A DNA stretch of 64,000 nucleotides from Bipolaris cookei (taxonomy: Eukaryota; Ascomycota; Dothideomycetes; Pleosporales; Pleosporaceae): assembly GCA_002286855.1 (NCBI GenBank), contig NRSV01000018.1:325100-389099 (forward strand). Reading direction: 5' to 3'. The notes under the pieces are model-generated. The model saw nothing but the letters and a program-made list of their open reading frames with translations. It was not told the DNA's origin and ran no database searches. A program made the translations under genes and the position numbers. Of this stretch, positions 9,915-19,581 are shown piece by piece (the stretch's first letter is position 1; the number at the start of each line of letters is the position of its first letter).

Positions 9915-9957
9915 GTGGCTCGTCCGGTGTCTCCGGGCGCCCGGTGTTCGTGCACGG
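9915..9957 (-). repeat. Right terminal inverted repeat of pogo element 1, with 17-bp internal duplication
   Basis: Read inward, it begins CCGTGCACGAACACCGGGCG, then CCCGGAG, then ACACCGGACG and AGCCAC. The ACACCGGRCG motif appears twice with starts 17 bases apart; the left end has it once. Confidence 0.75.
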
Positions 9958-9959
9958 TA

Positions 9960-10527
9960 CTTGCATACGTACACGAACGTACCGGTTTATCCTCGCCACC
10001 ATCAAAGTACTGTCGCGTTGTAGCGCGACTCAACCTTTCGAACTCCAAGCTCTTCGCTGGTACGGGACATTGCGACAGCGACATGAGTATTAAAGGGGAA
10101 ATGTTTCGCGAGTCGCCATCTTCTGTGGCGAATCGATTGCACAGGCCAAGCCTAATTGCAATTGAAAAGTGCGGTTCGTGCAATGAAGCGGGGAAGGTCA
10201 GAGTGACCTAAAGTGGAAACCTTGTGCGGTTCCGCATACAAACAGTCCACAGTAAAGTCAAGAAGCCAGACGATTGCGCCATCAGTATCGTAATTTGGTC
10301 CGAAAATGACCTGATATTCCGATGAGGGGGTTACCGGCAGTCCAGATGTCGGGAAAAATGGGGAAGACTGCTATATAGTTCCGGTAGAGGGTACCTCTTA
10401 TCTTTTTCTTCTTTGCAAAATCATCTACTATTACTACAAGTCAATCGCAAAAACTCAAAATATTTTATCTCTTACCTCGATATCGAAAACTCTTTTTTTT
10501 CTTGCTTAAAGAATAAGATAAATCAAG
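9960..10527. other. Intergenic / promoter of GFA-family gene
   Basis: A 570-bp spacer between the pogo element and the GFA-family gene. A CT-rich stretch with long T and A runs lies in the last 100 bases before the ATG, as is common in fungal leaders. Open frames at 9885-10211 have no support. Confidence 0.5.
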
Positions 10528-11100
10528 ATGCCCAGTATCCACCCAGCAATAGACAACGGCATCGAAAAGGGTAGCCCCAACTTCCCTGGCGGCAAACTCT
10601 ACTGCCACTGCCCTTCTGACAAAGTCGAAGTCACGCTCTCCAGCAACGTCGCGCACAACCACGCATGCGGATGCTCGAAATGCTGGAAGCCGCGCGGTGC
10701 CCTCTTCTCCATAGTCGGCGTTTTGCCTAAAGAAAATGTGTCCGTCACTGCCAACGGCCACAAACTGCACATTATCGACGAATCAGCAGCCATCCAACGC
10801 AATGCGTGCAAGGAGTGTGGTGTCCACCTCTTCGGCCGTATTGTAAACGACCATCCGTTCAAGGGCCTTGACTTTGTGCACACGGAGCTGAGCAATACGA
10901 GCGGCTGGCAGGAACCGCAGTTTGCGGCGTTTGTAAGCAGTATTATTGAGCAAGGGTTCAAGCCGGCGCAGATGGATGCTGTAAGGGAGAAGTTTAGGAG
11001 TGTGGGGTTGCAGTCGTATGATGTGCTTAGTCCGCAGTTGATGGATCTGATTGCTACATATACGGCGCAGAAGAATGGGAAGTTGTCGGCCGAGTTGTAG
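10528..11100 (+). CDS. S-(hydroxymethyl)glutathione synthase / GFA-family zinc enzyme
   Basis: An intronless 190-residue frame has the size and layout of glutathione-dependent formaldehyde-activating enzymes. Zinc-type cysteines are visible as C26/C28 (YCHC), C47/C49/C52 (CGCSKC) and C94/C97 (CKEC), matching the family pattern. The characterised members promote the condensation of formaldehyde with glutathione, feeding formaldehyde dehydrogenase, in the cytosol. Some homologues have other or unknown substrates, so the exact reaction is inferred. The start is the first ATG, right after an AT-rich leader. Gene neighbours (transposons on both sides) give no pathway hint. Confidence 0.88.
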   Translation: MPSIHPAIDNGIEKGSPNFPGGKLYCHCPSDKVEVTLSSNVAHNHACGCSKCWKPRGALFSIVGVLPKENVSVTANGHKLHIIDESAAIQRNACKECGVHLFGRIVNDHPFKGLDFVHTELSNTSGWQEPQFAAFVSSIIEQGFKPAQMDAVREKFRSVGLQSYDVLSPQLMDLIATYTAQKNGKLSAEL

Positions 11101-12059
11101 AGGGTAGGTGGAGCTGTGATGAAAGGTGTTTGGGGTGTATGTATGTACGTGGAGACTGTGTGTTTATATTAGTAGAGGGTGTGTCATGATATAGAGCTTA
11201 GAGGTTGGCTCTTGGGGACTAGAATACACGAAGATGAAGACTAAAACTTGTCAATAGTAGTGCGATATATGCGCTTTTATATATGATGCTACTGAGTACC
11301 GTGATCGCGCGCTAAACTTTTCTTTTCGGGACGAAATCTGAGTTTTGTGTGATGCATTAGATGACTTGAATCGGTAATCATAACTGAATGTCCAGGATCT
11401 CAGTAATCGTGTATCCTTTTATTCTCTTTGGCTAGATGGGGATACTAGGCTGGAGCATGGCTTGTGTCAGCGTTGAGATACCTGTTATGTGGTCAATGTC
11501 GCATGGGATAGAAGGACCTTGCTTTTGACCCGCAATTTTTCAGTTCATTAGAGCGTATAACACATCTATTGGTATGTATATAGTTACGCTGCTCAACTAC
11601 TATCGACAGGTGTTTGGCGTTACGGCCGCTGCATGTTATAATGCGAGAAGCGGCTACTCGCTGGTGTATGCCTGACTGTGGCTGACCAGCGATGACTATC
11701 GATTGGTGCCGCTCGTCAGCTACAATCAAATTGCTACCCCATACTGTACGTAAGTACACCTTGGACAAGCAACACCAGTCAGCTGCTGCCGCTCGCCAGC
11801 GAGAATGAGATAGGCAGGCTAACTAGTGGGTATGTAACAATAACTGATAATTGTTACTGGCGGGCGACACTAATCTGCTACTGTCGCTGGTAGGTGACAA
11901 TGTTCAGTTGTCGCAGCCTATGCAAGGCTGCAGAAGCAATGACTTCAGTTGAGCCGAGGCACCAAGCCATTGTAACGACAACAAGGATGCCCCACCTCAA
12001 CAAGCCGCTGTAACGGCAATACGGATGCCCCACTTCAACAAGAAAAGAAGGAATAGCTA
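11101..12059. other. Non-coding repeat-like region between GFA gene and pogo element 2
   Basis: After about 400 bp of ordinary 3' flank, the stretch from about 11560 contains several loosely related CGCTCGCCAGCGA-type and GGTAACAAT-type motifs, suggesting old repeat debris. A near-perfect 34-bp direct repeat lies at 11971-12042. No gene is seen. Confidence 0.45.
11971..12042 (+). repeat. 34-bp tandem direct repeat
   Basis: Two units starting TGTAACG and ending TCAACAAG (11971-12004 and 12009-12042) share the core GGATGCCCCAC. They lie just outside the left end of pogo element 2. Confidence 0.6.
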
Positions 12060-12061
12060 TA

Positions 12062-12110
12062 ACGTGTTTCACCAGTGTGCGCCCCACCCCAGTGTGCGCC
12101 CCGCGAAATC
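12062..12110 (+). repeat. Left terminal inverted repeat of pogo element 2, with 17-bp duplication
   Basis: CAGTGTGCGCCCC occurs twice with starts 17 bases apart, followed by GCGAAATC. The partner end at 13076-13109 has a single copy. Confidence 0.75.
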
Positions 12111-12180
12111 ATACTTTCTTACCTTGGCAATAATATTGCGCAACACCACCACTATTTTTCTTATTAAGCAAAACAGAATA

Positions 12181-13045
12181 TTATTCTTCAGACACGTCAC
12201 TATCTTCTGTGTCCTCTAATTCTACTTGGCAGGTGCGAGAGTTGTGTCCAATTTGGCTACAACGTTCGCAGCGCCGTTGACTGTACACCCTCTTCGCAGG
12301 CGTTGCACCGTCGTTACAGCTGCCACCCTCTGCCTGTACGTAGTGCCGCTTGCGAGTTTTTCGCTTTGTTGCCTGCAAAGATGAGAAAGGCTGGGATACG
12401 CTTTCCTGTTGCGCCAACGCCTTGTATCAGCGTAACCCACTCCCGATTGCCTGGCTGGATCTTCTTTGATTTCCCCGGTTTGTTTGAGCCTGTGATAACT
12501 GACTGTGATAAAATCTTGCCCATAATGAAGCCAGTTTCATCAAAGTTGTGGGTATCTTCATCCACGATACCATACTTCACCTTTGTATTCTGAACTAGCT
12601 CGAACCAGCCCTTGATAAGCGCTGGATCCTCGCAGAGAGCTCGTTGGCGAACATATGGACGGCTCCGACGGGTACGCAGCTCAGGATTGCGCTGGATAAA
12701 CCTATCGACCCAGTTCTTGCCAACCTCCTCTCCGCCACGCTCTCGGAGCAGTCTATTGGCCATATTTCGCACGTCGTCTCTTCCACAGGGTAGTCCTCGC
12801 TCAGCCTAGTCTATTATACGCCTAGTAATAGCCTCCTCTTCTAGTTTTGTTGGGCGCTTTACTGGTGGCTCTTAGTTGCGTCGACAGGGCTTTCCATGAC
12901 GTCGCCGCTGTATCGTTCGTCTTGGGACGCTATAGATTAAATCAGCGCACCTTAGGCTTAAGTTTTCGCGTTTTTGGAGATCAGAAATAACAAGAGTAAC
13001 GTCAGCTTCAGTATAGGTCTTTTGAGTTTGGTGTTGTTGAGACAT
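12181..13045 (-). pseudogene. pogo-like transposase remnant with zinc knuckle (element 2)
   Basis: From an ATG at 13045 the frame gives an N-terminal helix-turn-helix region with stops at 12872-12874 (TAA) and 12806-12808 (TAG), then a CENP-B-type domain with GKNWVDRFI and the first catalytic Asp in HNFDETGF, then QPGNREWVTL. Near 12370 the frame jumps directly to the C-terminal tail. The second and third catalytic Asp and some 250 residues are missing. The tail ends in a CCHC zinc knuckle, CERCSQIGHNSRTC, like that of element 3. This is an internal deletion derivative. It could move only if a related transposase acted on its intact ends. Confidence 0.8.
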
Positions 13046-13111
13046 CACGCGTTATTGTTGCGAAGGTGAGGTACTAAGATTTCGTGGGGCACACACTGGT
13101 GAAACACGTTA

Positions 13112-14662
13112 CACCACATATAAATGAAGATGGTGGACAGCAGACACAATACACAAATCAATTCATCGCACGTACGCGTGCGACAAACAACATCCATTTT
13201 TCTCACTGCACCTACGTGTGCAACATCAGTCAATGTCGCCCGCCAACCACAGTCGAATGATAGATGGGCCGGGTGGCGGTGCAAGCGACACCAATCAGCA
13301 GCCGCTGTCACCTCGCAGCGATACAATGTAAGTAATGTCTGTCCCTACGTGCCGGGACGCACGGTGTAACGTGACACATTCTCTTTCGGGTGCCCGGATT
13401 GCACCTACCATGCCTATAAACTGACAGGTCCAGCGTGCATCCATTCCGCAGCTCTTGCTCTTCCAGTGTATCAGCCTCCGACGCCAAGAGGCGTGTTGTT
13501 GACCACGCTGTCGCTCGTTCTGTCAGTGCTGTCTATTAATTCTCCTCTAATACCCCCTTATTTATTCGCGACGGTATAAACTTCTACACACCTCGGTGGG
13601 CTAGAAAGCAAGCCAGGATAGCAAAGATTAAGACTGCAGCTTTAGGAGACCGATTTAGAGCAATAAGTATATATCCTGGTAGTTTCTCCGCGCAGACAGC
13701 AAGATCGTCAAAACGTGTCCCTTAGAACGTGCGCTGTTAGCAGCACTTGGTATGCAGGCAGTCTGCAGTAGCGTGCTCAAATATCACCATATGCTATCGT
13801 AAAGAATTCGACGCTATACTTAAGTAGTTAGCGGCTAAGAATAACTGTGGCGCATGCTTGTAGCTTTCTAAAAGCCTCTACGGCTAGATGCTCGGCATCG
13901 TTGTTGCAATACGACCTTAACCACCGCCGTTTGCGCTGCCTGAAGATGCCGACGCAGACGCTTTACTAAGAAATAATGCCTCAGCATTATGCTCGCATCG
14001 GCTGTGCTCCGGCTAATAATTATTTAAGATTTCTTTCTAGTCAGTGTTACGCCGCCGCAAAGGTCTGTCCCTCTATGACGGATATTAGATGAGTTAGCAG
14101 TAGTTAAACATAATTAACTACAGTTATTACAGCCTAAGGCCGTAGAAGCAATAACTTCTATAAGGGGCGCAACTCCATAGAGTATGTGTCAGATCGTGTG
14201 GGGTTATCAAGGATAGTAAAACTGTGATAAAAAAAAATTTGATTGATTGATGGTTCTAATCTGCTGGAGGCGCGCCTGCGCACCTCCTTAAGGAGTCTGT
14301 TTTGCTTCTTCTGATCTCAGCCTCCACTGTTCCAGCTTGAGCAGGGATCAGTCTTGGTAGCTAGTCTGATTGGCTGTATACAGAATCCGGGTGCTCAGGG
14401 CCACGCCCGGAATCTGCTACTTCCATTGCTAGTATCTGAAAAGAGTATATAGTCTCGTCTAAACCCTTGAGTACTCTTTAAGGATTCGTCTTAATTCACT
14501 CCAACTAATATCTTTTGTGCCTATCCGCGAAACGCCTCACAGCTAAAGTAGGCTTTTTTACGCTATAATTTAATGGTTTTATTAAGAGCTTAGTAAAAGT
14601 AGCGTAGTATAAGGGGCTGCGCTCTAGAGAGTAATCGTGAGATATGTAAGAAATCATATTAA
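13112..14662. other. Degenerate, probably transposon-derived region
   Basis: No open frame of note and many stops in all frames. At 14226-14257 a run of A and T is followed by GATTGATTGATGG, resembling the 3' tail of another LINE. Near 14125-14160 the string GCCTAAGGCCGTAGAAGCAA recalls a motif near 11915-11945 (cagcctatgcaaggctgcagaa), so the same old repeat may occur twice. No element can be named. Confidence 0.4.
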
Positions 14663-16888
14663 ATAAAAAACCAACGTCTAAGCTGCCTAGGGAAAGTAAC
14701 AGAACGGATAATAGCTAAAAGACTCGGCTACCTAGCCGAGACTACAAACCTCCTACACAACTCGCAGATAGGAGGGAGACTAAAGAAATCAGCTATAGAC
14801 GCAGCTCTACTTCTTGTAGATCAAATCCAGCACCAAAAGCAAAAAGGCTATACTACATCAACAGTCTTTCTAGATGTAAAAGGAGCGTTCGACCACGTTT
14901 CACACAACCAGTTCCTAAATACGCTAAAAAGACTAGGCCTACCAATCAGCCTAATCACTTGGGCTAAAACCTTTCTTTCGAATAGATCTCTAAGGCTCGC
15001 CTTTGACGGCCAAATAGAAGAGTTTAGCGAGATTAACGCGGACATCCCACAAGGCAGCCCAGTCTCTCCAATCTTCTTTCTTATCTACATCAGAGATCTG
15101 TTCCACGAAATAAATAGCTTTCAGCTCTCCTACATCGACGATATCTCAATCACAACCTCCCCAACGTCCATTAAGAAAAACGTTAAGATACTCCAACAAG
15201 AGGTAAAGAAACTAGTTGCGAAAGGAAAAGAACTAGCAATCGAATTCGATATAGCGAAAACAGAGCTTATCCATTTTACAAAAAAGAAAAAAAGAAAAAA
15301 AATACCTCTAGAGCTCCCTAGTAAGGAGAAAATCGACCACAAGGATACGATTAAGTGGCTAGGGGTACACCTCGACAATAAGCTATCCTTCCGGGGACAC
15401 GTAGCTATCCGAGCTAGCCAAGCAAAAACAGCTTTCAATAGACTAGGGAGACTAGCTAATATCGACCGCGGGCTATCTCCCTTTGCTATTAGACAACTAT
15501 ATCTAGTATGCGTTACTAGCATTGCAGATTATGGGTCGCCAATCTATTGGCGAAACCAGAGCTATATAGAAGATCAGCTTCAGCCACTACACAACGCGGC
15601 GTGTAGAAAGGTACTAGGAGTGTTTAAAACAGCTCCAGCTACCACACCAAGTATTGAAGCTAGCTTGCCGTCACCAGCGATACAGCTAAGTCAAACGAAT
15701 TGAAAATACGTTCTGCGAGCTATACAACTAGCTCCAACCCATCCAATTACAAAAGCTATTGCAAGGCTACAAAAAACAAACCTTCAACTATCAAAAAAGC
15801 CATACAAGACTAGACAACTACGGGCTATCACGAGATCCATCCCATCTATCCAAGAGATAGAAGTAAACATTCCATACAAGTTCAGACCATGGAATTCTCT
15901 CAACTACAGTATCTCTATATCAAAGAAATCGAAAGAAGAAGAGGCAGCCGCGCACAAAGATTATATCCAAACAATAGAGGACAACTCTATAGTAATCTAC
16001 TCAGACGCCTCCAAAACTAAAGACGGAGATGGGATAGGAGTGGGCTTAGCAGTCTATAACCCAAACCAAGAAAAAATCTACGCAAGAAAAGAGAATATAG
16101 GCGACAACCAACTCGTCTATAATGGAGAGCTTGAAGGAATTGCAATGGCCTTCGAGTACGCTGCTAAAACTGCCACTAAAGACCAAAACATCCACGTTTA
16201 CGCTGACAACCAGGCCGCAATCTACAGGCTCCAAAGCCTATCAGATAAGCCCGGCCAGCAGTGGGTAGTTCGGTGCCAAAAAGCAGCAAAAGCTATCCGT
16301 AACAAAAAAGCAAAGATCTTCTTGAAATGGGCTCCAGGCCACACAGACATAGAAGGAAACGAAAAAGCAGATTCCTTAGCAAAGGAAGCTACAAAACAAG
16401 CACCAAAAAATCACAAACAAGTCTAGCCTTTCTAGGTACTAAGATCAAACTCCTTCAACGAGCTAGCCAAGCAGAAGAGTGGAGAGAGTATAGGGAAAAA
16501 GCAAGAGAAAAAGAAGACTAGCTATGGAGCTATCTTCGATCTAAAGCTCAAAAACCAACTAGCAATCCCGAGAGGCATGAAAAGAGATATTTCAGGCTCT
16601 TTCTATTCTCTTAAGATAGGACACGGATACTTTAACTCCTACCTAAAGAGAATTAAGAGAAGAGAATGTGATCTTTGTAAATGCGGGAGACCGCAGACAG
16701 GAGAGCACATACTTCTATACTGCGGCTTCTACAGCGCAGAAAGAAACCAGCTTAAAAAGACGCTAGACCAAAAAGTACTTAAACTCCCACTTCTACACCA
16801 TACTACGAGCGGTATAGAAGCTACTTTAGCTTTTATTACTAGCACGAGGATAGGAACAAGAAAGTGGCATCTAGGCCAGGACGGCTAG
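14663..16888 (+). pseudogene. LINE reverse transcriptase / RNase H polyprotein, broken
   Basis: The frame opens in the middle of the fingers region (SCLGKVTERIIAKRL). Reverse transcriptase motifs are VFLDVKGAFDHVSH, DIPQGSPVSPIFF and the catalytic SYIDDIS. A TGA at 15701-15703 interrupts the frame after SQTN; a tryptophan TGG is the likely ancestor. The RNase H domain follows with its acidic residues in YSDASK, NGELEGIAM, YADNQAAI and GNEKADSLA. That frame ends at 16426 and the coding sequence resumes in other frames with a zinc-binding CDLCKCGRPQTGEHILLYC segment ending at 16888. It is therefore inactive through at least one nonsense codon and frame breaks. Confidence 0.8.
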
Positions 16889-16920
16889 ACGAAAAGAAAA
16901 ACAACTTTGCTTTTATTCGT

Positions 16921-17166
16921 ACCATTTCCTTTCCCCTAAGAGAGCTCGCTGGAAGGCAGCCTAGCTGCCCTACATCTCTCCCTGTTACCAAACTGCTCTT
17001 TAGCACNGCTAGAAAGAAAAACAAGAGAAAAGAACAATAAAAGAAGAAAAACAAAGAAGAACGAATTTTGATCTTTTAGTAATATTTCCTTTCCCCTAAG
17101 AGAGCTCGCTGGAAGGCAGCCTAGCTGCCCTACATCTCTCCCTGTTAGCAAACTGCTCTTTAGCAC
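16921..17166 (+). repeat. Tandem duplication of LINE 3' untranslated block
   Basis: An 84-86 bp block beginning ATTTCCTTTCCCCTAAGAG and ending CTCTTTAGCAC occurs at 16921-17006 and again at 17083-17166 (period 162). A third copy in LINE copy 2 lies at 18160-18245. A single N at 17007 sits at the first block's edge. Confidence 0.75.
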
Positions 17167-17327
17167 CAGGCATCTAGAAGGCTAGCAATATCTTAGCTAG
17201 ATAAAGGCCGAAGCACCATAGTCACGCAATACAGCACAACGTACCAAATTGTAACTAGGTAGATAGAACGGCCTTTGGCCAAAGTCCTACATAGCCAACG
17301 GCTGATACAGGACTATAATGGAATAAT

Positions 17328-18432
17328 AATATAATGGAGAGCTTGAAGGAATTACAATGGCCTTCGAGTACGCTGCTAAAACTGCCCAAAAAGACCAAGA
17401 TATCCACGTTCACGCTGACAACCAGGCCGCAATCTACAGGCTTCAAAGCCTATCAGATAAGCCCGGCCAGCAGTGGGTGATTCGGTGCCAAAAAGCAGCA
17501 AAAGTTATCCGTAACAAAAAAGCAAAGATCTTCTTGAAATGGGCTCCAGGCCACACAGACATAGAAGGAAACGAAAAAGCTGACTCCTTAGCAAAGGAAG
17601 CTACAAAACAAACACCAAAAAAAATCACAAACAAGCCTAGCCTTTCTAGGTACTAAGATCAAACTCCTTCAACGAGCTGGCCAAGCAGAAGAGTGGAGAA
17701 AGTATAGGGAAAAAGCAAGAGAAAAGAAGACCAGCTACGGAGCTATCTTCGATCTAAAGCTCAAAAACCAACTAGCAATCCCGAGAGGCACGAAAAGAGA
17801 GATTTCAAGCTCTTTCTATTCTCTTAAGATAGGACACGGATATCTCAACTCCTACCTAAAGAGAGTAAATAGAAGAGAAACAGATCTTTGCAACTGTGGG
17901 AGACCACAAACAGCAGAGCATCTACTTCTATACTGCGGCTTCTACAGCGCAGAAAGAAATAAGCTTAAAAAGACTCTAGGCCAAAAAGTACTCAAACTCC
18001 CACTCTTACTCCACACTACGAGCGGTATAGAAGCTACTCTAGCTTTTATTACTAGCACGAAGATAGGAACAAGGAAGTGGCATCTAGGCCAAGAAGGCTA
18101 GACGAAACGAATAAAAAGAAAAACAATAATAAAAGAAGAAAAACAACTTTGATTTTAGTACCATTTCCTTTCCCCTAAGAGAGCCCGCTGGAAGGCAGCC
18201 CAGCTGCCCTATATCTCTCCCTGTTACCAACCTGCTCTTTAGCAACAGGCATCTAGAAAGCTAGTAATAGCTTAGCTAGACAAAGGCCGAAGCACCATAG
18301 TTACGCAATACAGCACAAAGTACCAAATTGTAAATAATCACCCAATAGAACGGCCTTCGGCCAAGTTCTTACATAGTCTCGAGCTGCATGGGCTCTAATG
18401 GAACAACAACAACAATAATAATAATAATAATA
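17328..18432 (+). mobile_element. Tad-like LINE, strongly 5'-truncated (copy 2)
   Basis: Begins at a point matching 16117 of copy 1 (TATAATGGAGAGCTTGAAGG), directly after the tail of copy 1. It repeats the RNase H end, the zinc-knuckle segment and the 3' block, and ends in a (TAA)n tail that is interrupted by pogo copy A. It is nearly identical in sequence to copy 1. Confidence 0.8.
17339..18101 (+). pseudogene. LINE RNase H and zinc-knuckle fragment (copy 2)
   Basis: The frame at 17357-17656 encodes the last two acidic motifs of RNase H (HADNQAAI, GNEKADSLA) and then breaks. The zinc-binding segment returns later in another frame (TDLCNCGRPQTAEHLLLYC). There is no reverse transcriptase, so it cannot be active. 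Confidence 0.75.
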
Positions 18433-18738
18433 ACGTAAAGCACCACCGAGAAGGCCACTTTTTCTTGGCATTGCGAACTTCATATACAAAACACTATGCA
18501 TCAACAACATAAGGATTTTCTAACTTAACTAGAAGGCAGAATCATTCTAGCTCTTCAGACCTTTCGTACAGGCCAATTTAAGACTATGCGATGCGCTGCT
18601 GCTGCCTATAATATACCTTTTCGGCGCCTTTCTGATCGGCTTAACAAAATTACTTTTTGGCCTCAAGTAACCCCAAACTGCCGCGAGCTTACTATAGCTA
18701 AAGAGCAGACAATAGTACGGTGTATTTGCTTCTTCGTA

Positions 18739-18869
18739 TCATGCAGAGATGTGGACGCGTCCTTTGTGGATGATGAATGGTGGGGTAGCGTATCCCGCAT
18801 CGCAGAGGCTCTGGATGACAGTAACCCACTCGCGATTGCCTGGCTGAACAAGAGTAGGTCTCGTACGAC
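18739..18869 (-). pseudogene. pogo transposase DDE-domain fragment (copy A)
   Basis: Read on the minus strand, the piece gives TRPTLVQPGNREWVTVIQ and ATPPFIIHKGR, matching elements 2 and 3 between the first and second catalytic Asp. It runs into the assembly gap at its 5' side and ends in a stop at 18739. Confidence 0.7.
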
Positions 18870-19226
18870 NNNNNNNNNNNNNNNNNNNNNNNNNNNNNNN
18901 NNNNNNNNNNNNNNNNNNNNNNNNNNNNNNNNNNNNNNNNNNNNNNNNNNNNNNNNNNNNNNNNNNNNNNNNNNNNNNNNNNNNNNNNNNNNNNNNNNNN
19001 NNNNNNNNNNNNNNNNNNNNNNNNNNNNNNNNNNNNNNNNNNNNNNNNNNNNNNNNNNNNNNNNNNNNNNNNNNNNNNNNNNNNNNNNNNNNNNNNNNNN
19101 NNNNNNNNNNNNNNNNNNNNNNNNNNNNNNNNNNNNNNNNNNNNNNNNNNNNNNNNNNNNNNNNNNNNNNNNNNNNNNNNNNNNNNNNNNNNNNNNNNNN
19201 NNNNNNNNNNNNNNNNNNNNNNNNNN
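18870..19226. other. Assembly gap (357 N)
   Basis: An unbroken run of N. The right palindrome arm begins at the first base after it. Confidence 0.99.
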
Positions 19227-19581
19227 CTTTAGCTATAGTAAGCTCGCGGCAGTTTGGGGTTACTTGAGGCCAAAAAGTAATTTTGTTAAGCCGATCAGAA
19301 AGGCGCCGAAAAGGTATATTATAGGCAGCAGCAGCGCATCGCATAGTCTTAAATTGGCCTGTACGAAAGGTCTGAAGAGCTAGAATGATTCTGCCTTCTA
19401 GTTAAGTTAGAAAATCCTTATGTTGTTGATGCATAGTGTTTTGTATATGAAGTTCGCAATGCCAAGAAAAAGTGGCCTTCTCGGTGGTGCTTTACGTTAA
19501 TAATAATAATAACAATAACGTACCTCACGGGTTCGCGGTCCACTTTTGCCAAGACCCCACCAAAATACCTACTACCCACAA

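Larger units (their letters stand above)
7721..9957 (-). mobile_element. pogo/Fot1-like DNA transposon (element 1), complete ends, inactive
   Basis: The element is bounded by TA dinucleotides at 7719-7720 and 9958-9959, the usual target duplication of pogo elements. The left end reads CCGTGCACGGACACCGGGCG and the right end, read inward on the other strand, matches it with one mismatch in the first 20 bases. The right repeat also holds a second copy of ACACCGGRCG at 17-bp spacing, which the left repeat lacks. The 2.24-kb body contains a decayed transposase on the minus strand, interrupted by a small element at 9114-9252. Confidence 0.85.
12062..13109 (-). mobile_element. pogo-like DNA transposon (element 2), internally deleted
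   Basis: Bounded by TA at 12060-12061 and 13110-13111. Both ends, read inward, begin ACGTGTTTCACCAGTGTG. The left end carries an extra tandem copy of the CAGTGTGCGCCCC motif (17-bp period), while the right end has one copy. At 1,048 bp it is about half the length expected of a full element. The transposase lacks most of its catalytic core. Confidence 0.85.
14663..17327 (+). mobile_element. Tad-like LINE retrotransposon, 5'-truncated (copy 1)
   Basis: Holds the reverse transcriptase and RNase H parts of a fungal non-LTR element, a C-terminal zinc-knuckle segment, and a 3' region ending at AATGGAATAATAATA. No first ORF or endonuclease is present, so the copy is 5'-truncated. The 3' region contains a 162-bp tandem duplication (16921 and 17083). 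The next copy follows immediately. Confidence 0.8.
18433..19497 (-). mobile_element. Palindromic pogo-like element (copy A) split by an assembly gap
   Basis: TA flanks at 18431-18432 and 19498-19499. The outer 271 bp on each side are exact inverted copies (18433-18703 and 19227-19497), beginning ACGTAAAGCACCACCGAG. Each arm contains the 5' end of a pogo-type transposase (TMRCAAAAYNIPFRRLSDR). Between them lie a DDE-domain fragment on the minus strand (18739-18869; QPGNREWVTVIQ) and a run of N. It is either a fold-back derivative or a product of gap joining. Confidence 0.7.
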
